Shown: positions 62,247 through 64,000 of the stretch, piece by piece
Position numbering within the stretch: the first letter of the stretch is position 1
Layout of the letters: every line of letters begins with the position of its first letter
Source: Ailanthus altissimus
Lineage: Eukaryota; Streptophyta; Magnoliopsida; Sapindales; Simaroubaceae
Assembly (NCBI GenBank): GCA_946807835.1
Contig: CAMPEX010000001.1
Coordinates: 6,463,001-6,527,000 of the forward strand
Direction of reading: 5' to 3'
DNA: 64,000 nucleotides
The notes under the pieces: model-generated
Database searches by the model: none
What the model saw: only the letters and a program-made list of their open reading frames with translations
What the model was told of the DNA's origin: nothing
Made by a program: the position numbers and the translations under genes

Positions 62247-62539
62247 CAATATTGCTACAGCGTGAAGGACTTGGTCGGTTGGGCTTGGACTATACCGGTT
62301 AAACATGAGATGAGGCAAATATATGTGAAAGTATTGCCTAATATTACTACAGCGTGATGGTAGTATCGGTAGCATATATTTGATCATTGACAAGTTAATC
62401 TGGAATACAATTACACAATATTGCTATAGCGTGAGGATAAGGTGTATTCAAGATCAATGATAAGAGTTGCATGAGATGCAATTGACAAATGTTGTCTACC
62501 TGTGTGGTTTACAAAGGCTAATATTACTACAACGTGAGG
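62247..62539 (+). repeat. Leader motif array of element E (four copies)
   Basis: Motif copies at 62247, 62338, 62416 and 62518 (steps 91, 78, 102), variants of CAATATTGCTACAGCGTGAG. The spacing matches B1. Confidence 0.9.
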
Positions 62540-62758
62540 CCCGAGTAAATTTCAATGGGATCTACTTCCCGCTGTATAGTTTAAAATAGTTTAAATTATC
62601 GTTGTCCTGTTTGAGAGATTACCGAGATTATGTAAAGCAGTGGGAGAGCGTTTTAGATAAAAAATGTATAATTAGTATACCCATGATTTAAAACGTTCGA
62701 TTAGCGATTTAAGAACTATTATGCTTATATCTCTCGTTATTTTGGCCTGTCAAGTTTA

Positions 62759-63338
62759 ATGGCCACTACGAACTAGTTGGTGTGCATAGTTGATGCAGTC
62801 CACTATGAACGAATTACTGACTAGCGGATGAATCTCAGAAATGTTCTGGATTCAGAAATATTAGATTTATTGTTAATCAGAGTTTGTCGTAAGGTATTTC
62901 TGATAACACATCTCTAGGAGATATTCAATAGAGGGAGTGTGACCCTCTTTGTAAATGGTGCTTCATCTTCTACTACAAGTATATCTGGTAAGACTACATG
63001 TGTGATGAGAAGAAGATGAGACAGATACCCAGGATAAATCCTCAGAGGCAACATTTTTTCAAAGATCAACAAGAGGGCGTGTAGATGGAAAGTGTTTTCA
63101 CGGCAGTAAGGTTGGGAATTGGAAATCCCTCTACCCTAGAAGCCTTATAATTGTCAGGAAGACTTTCGCAGGTTTGTGTTTGACACACATAGACATTTCT
63201 AGGGTATATGATGCCAGTTCAAGTTAGGTATGAGATACTACGTGTCCCTTTCATATCTGTAATATATTACAAGGATTGAGGGAGACTAGAATGCAACAGC
63301 TTGTAGAAGTAAAGTTGAGAGTAAGAAATGGTGATTTC
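62759..63338 (+). pseudogene. Element E gag/protease remnant
   Basis: Gag start MATTN at 62759, with the same shortened Gag as B1 and a run into the protease region. It shares the shortened layout of B1, so the gag deletion predates both copies. Stops occur early. It is cut by F. Confidence 0.75.
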
Positions 63339-64000
63339 TGTAGGGGATCTACTGTGTACAAGTGTATGTATGTGGTAGTGTGTTTATTGTAAAATATGCA
63401 TCTAATACATATTTTAATGCAGTGAAATTATAAAAAATATACAATTAACACACTGATCATATATTAATCAAATTAATATATAAATGATAAAATTGAGAAA
63501 TTACCAATACGTGTAATGTTTTGCATGTTTTCTTTCGAAGTCCGCATGGAGTTATACTCTTTATCAGTTCTAGTTATCAACGTGGTGGGCTTGATAATTT
63601 ATACAGCAGCTTCTGAATCCAACGTAGAATTAACTCTTAATCCCAAATGACCGGTTCAACTTTTTGCTCTTTCTTTCTCACGGTGATAAAAAGAAGAAAA
63701 TAAAAGTAACAATTGCTACTTCTTTCCCAAAAGCAAGAAACGCAAATGGTAAAGGAAAAATAACCTTTTATTTTATTTTCTTTTTCAATTCATTCACCCA
63801 TATTTTCGTTTACAATGTCACACATATATATCTCTTAGAATTAAAATATTAATATTACAATATAATATTAATAAAAGAAGCATTGTTGGCAAAAAATAAT
63901 AATAAATAAAGAAAATAATAATATTATATATATAATGCATGACAACTATCATGCATTATATATTTTATATTATTATAAAATAATATATTTTATTAGAGAT
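63339..64000 (-). mobile_element. LTR F (copia, A/B-related), partial
   Basis: Minus-strand LTR end: TGTAGGGGATCTACTG at 63339 is the inverted terminus, and the following text with GTCCGCATGGAG, TCAGTTCTAG and GTGGTGGGCTTG resembles the same part of B2. It interrupts E after ATTTC (63334-63338). It runs out of the window, so solo LTR or full element cannot be decided. Confidence 0.75.

Larger units (their letters stand above)
59506..64000 (+). mobile_element. Ty1-copia element E (B type), partial in window
   Basis: Inserted in the LTR of fragment G; AAATG at 59501-59505 is the expected left target copy. It has a 5' LTR, a consensus primer site, a leader with the motif arrays, and a shortened gag/protease region. 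At 63339 a minus-strand LTR (F) interrupts it and the rest lies outside the window. Confidence 0.88.

Noticed and set aside
1..64000. tRNA, rRNA or other structural RNA genes
   Set aside because: None recognised; the tRNA-like strings are primer binding sites complementary to initiator-Met tRNA.

Overview
This is plant nuclear DNA, most likely from a eudicot. It is very AT-rich, has one spliced protein-coding gene with plant-type introns, and is otherwise packed with plant transposons: Ty1-copia elements primed by initiator-Met tRNA (TGGTATCAGAGCC-like sites), solo LTRs of Ty3-gypsy type, a Mutator-like transposase relic and hAT-type MITEs. The species cannot be named from the sequence. Almost every transposon reading frame is broken, and several insertions lie inside older ones, as in gene-poor heterochromatin-like DNA.

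Layout. 1-2029: degraded DNA with a MULE transposase pseudogene (963-1960). 2030-13606: a minus-strand solo LTR (A3) split by a complete but dead plus-strand copia element (A, 4130-13536). 13607-19362: AT-rich DNA with two hAT-type MITEs, one with a perfect 8-bp target duplication, and a small TRIM-like LTR element. 19363-25506: a second copia element (H) with 0.7-kb LTRs, a perfect TATAT target duplication and an in-frame 657-bp tandem duplication of its integrase. 25507-27459: AT-rich filler. 27460-48345: a minus-strand copia element (C) broken apart by nested insertions: solo LTR B2 in gag; solo LTR A2 after the protease; inside A2 a Tat-like gypsy solo LTR and a 10.6-kb copia element B1; and inside B1 a Tekay-like gypsy solo LTR. 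Nesting is four levels deep and most junctions keep their target duplications. 48716-53014: the only host gene, a ten-exon minus-strand gene for a 778-residue protein (universal stress protein domain, coiled coil, kinase; receptor-like cytoplasmic kinase IXb type, without a U-box). 54210-59505: minus-strand copia remains whose two halves look like different families joined at about 57558. 59506-64000: a third B-type copia element (E, plus strand) interrupted at 63339 by a minus-strand LTR (F) that leaves the window.

The related elements A, B1, E, G, D, A2, A3, B2 and F form one lineage with 2.0-2.4 kb LTRs. Their genes are ruined, but several non-coding parts stay recognisable: an LTR core around AATATARAGTGTACTC, a TATA box followed by a GAA-rich purine tract in the B type, and an untranslated leader carrying three or four spaced copies of a CAATATTGCTACAGCGTGAG motif. 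These leader repeats, and a GC-rich near-palindrome shared by copia element H and the Tat-like solo LTR, are the least explained signals. No complete new gene system was found; the interest lies in element architecture and non-coding conservation. Identities, boundaries and reading frames were read by eye.
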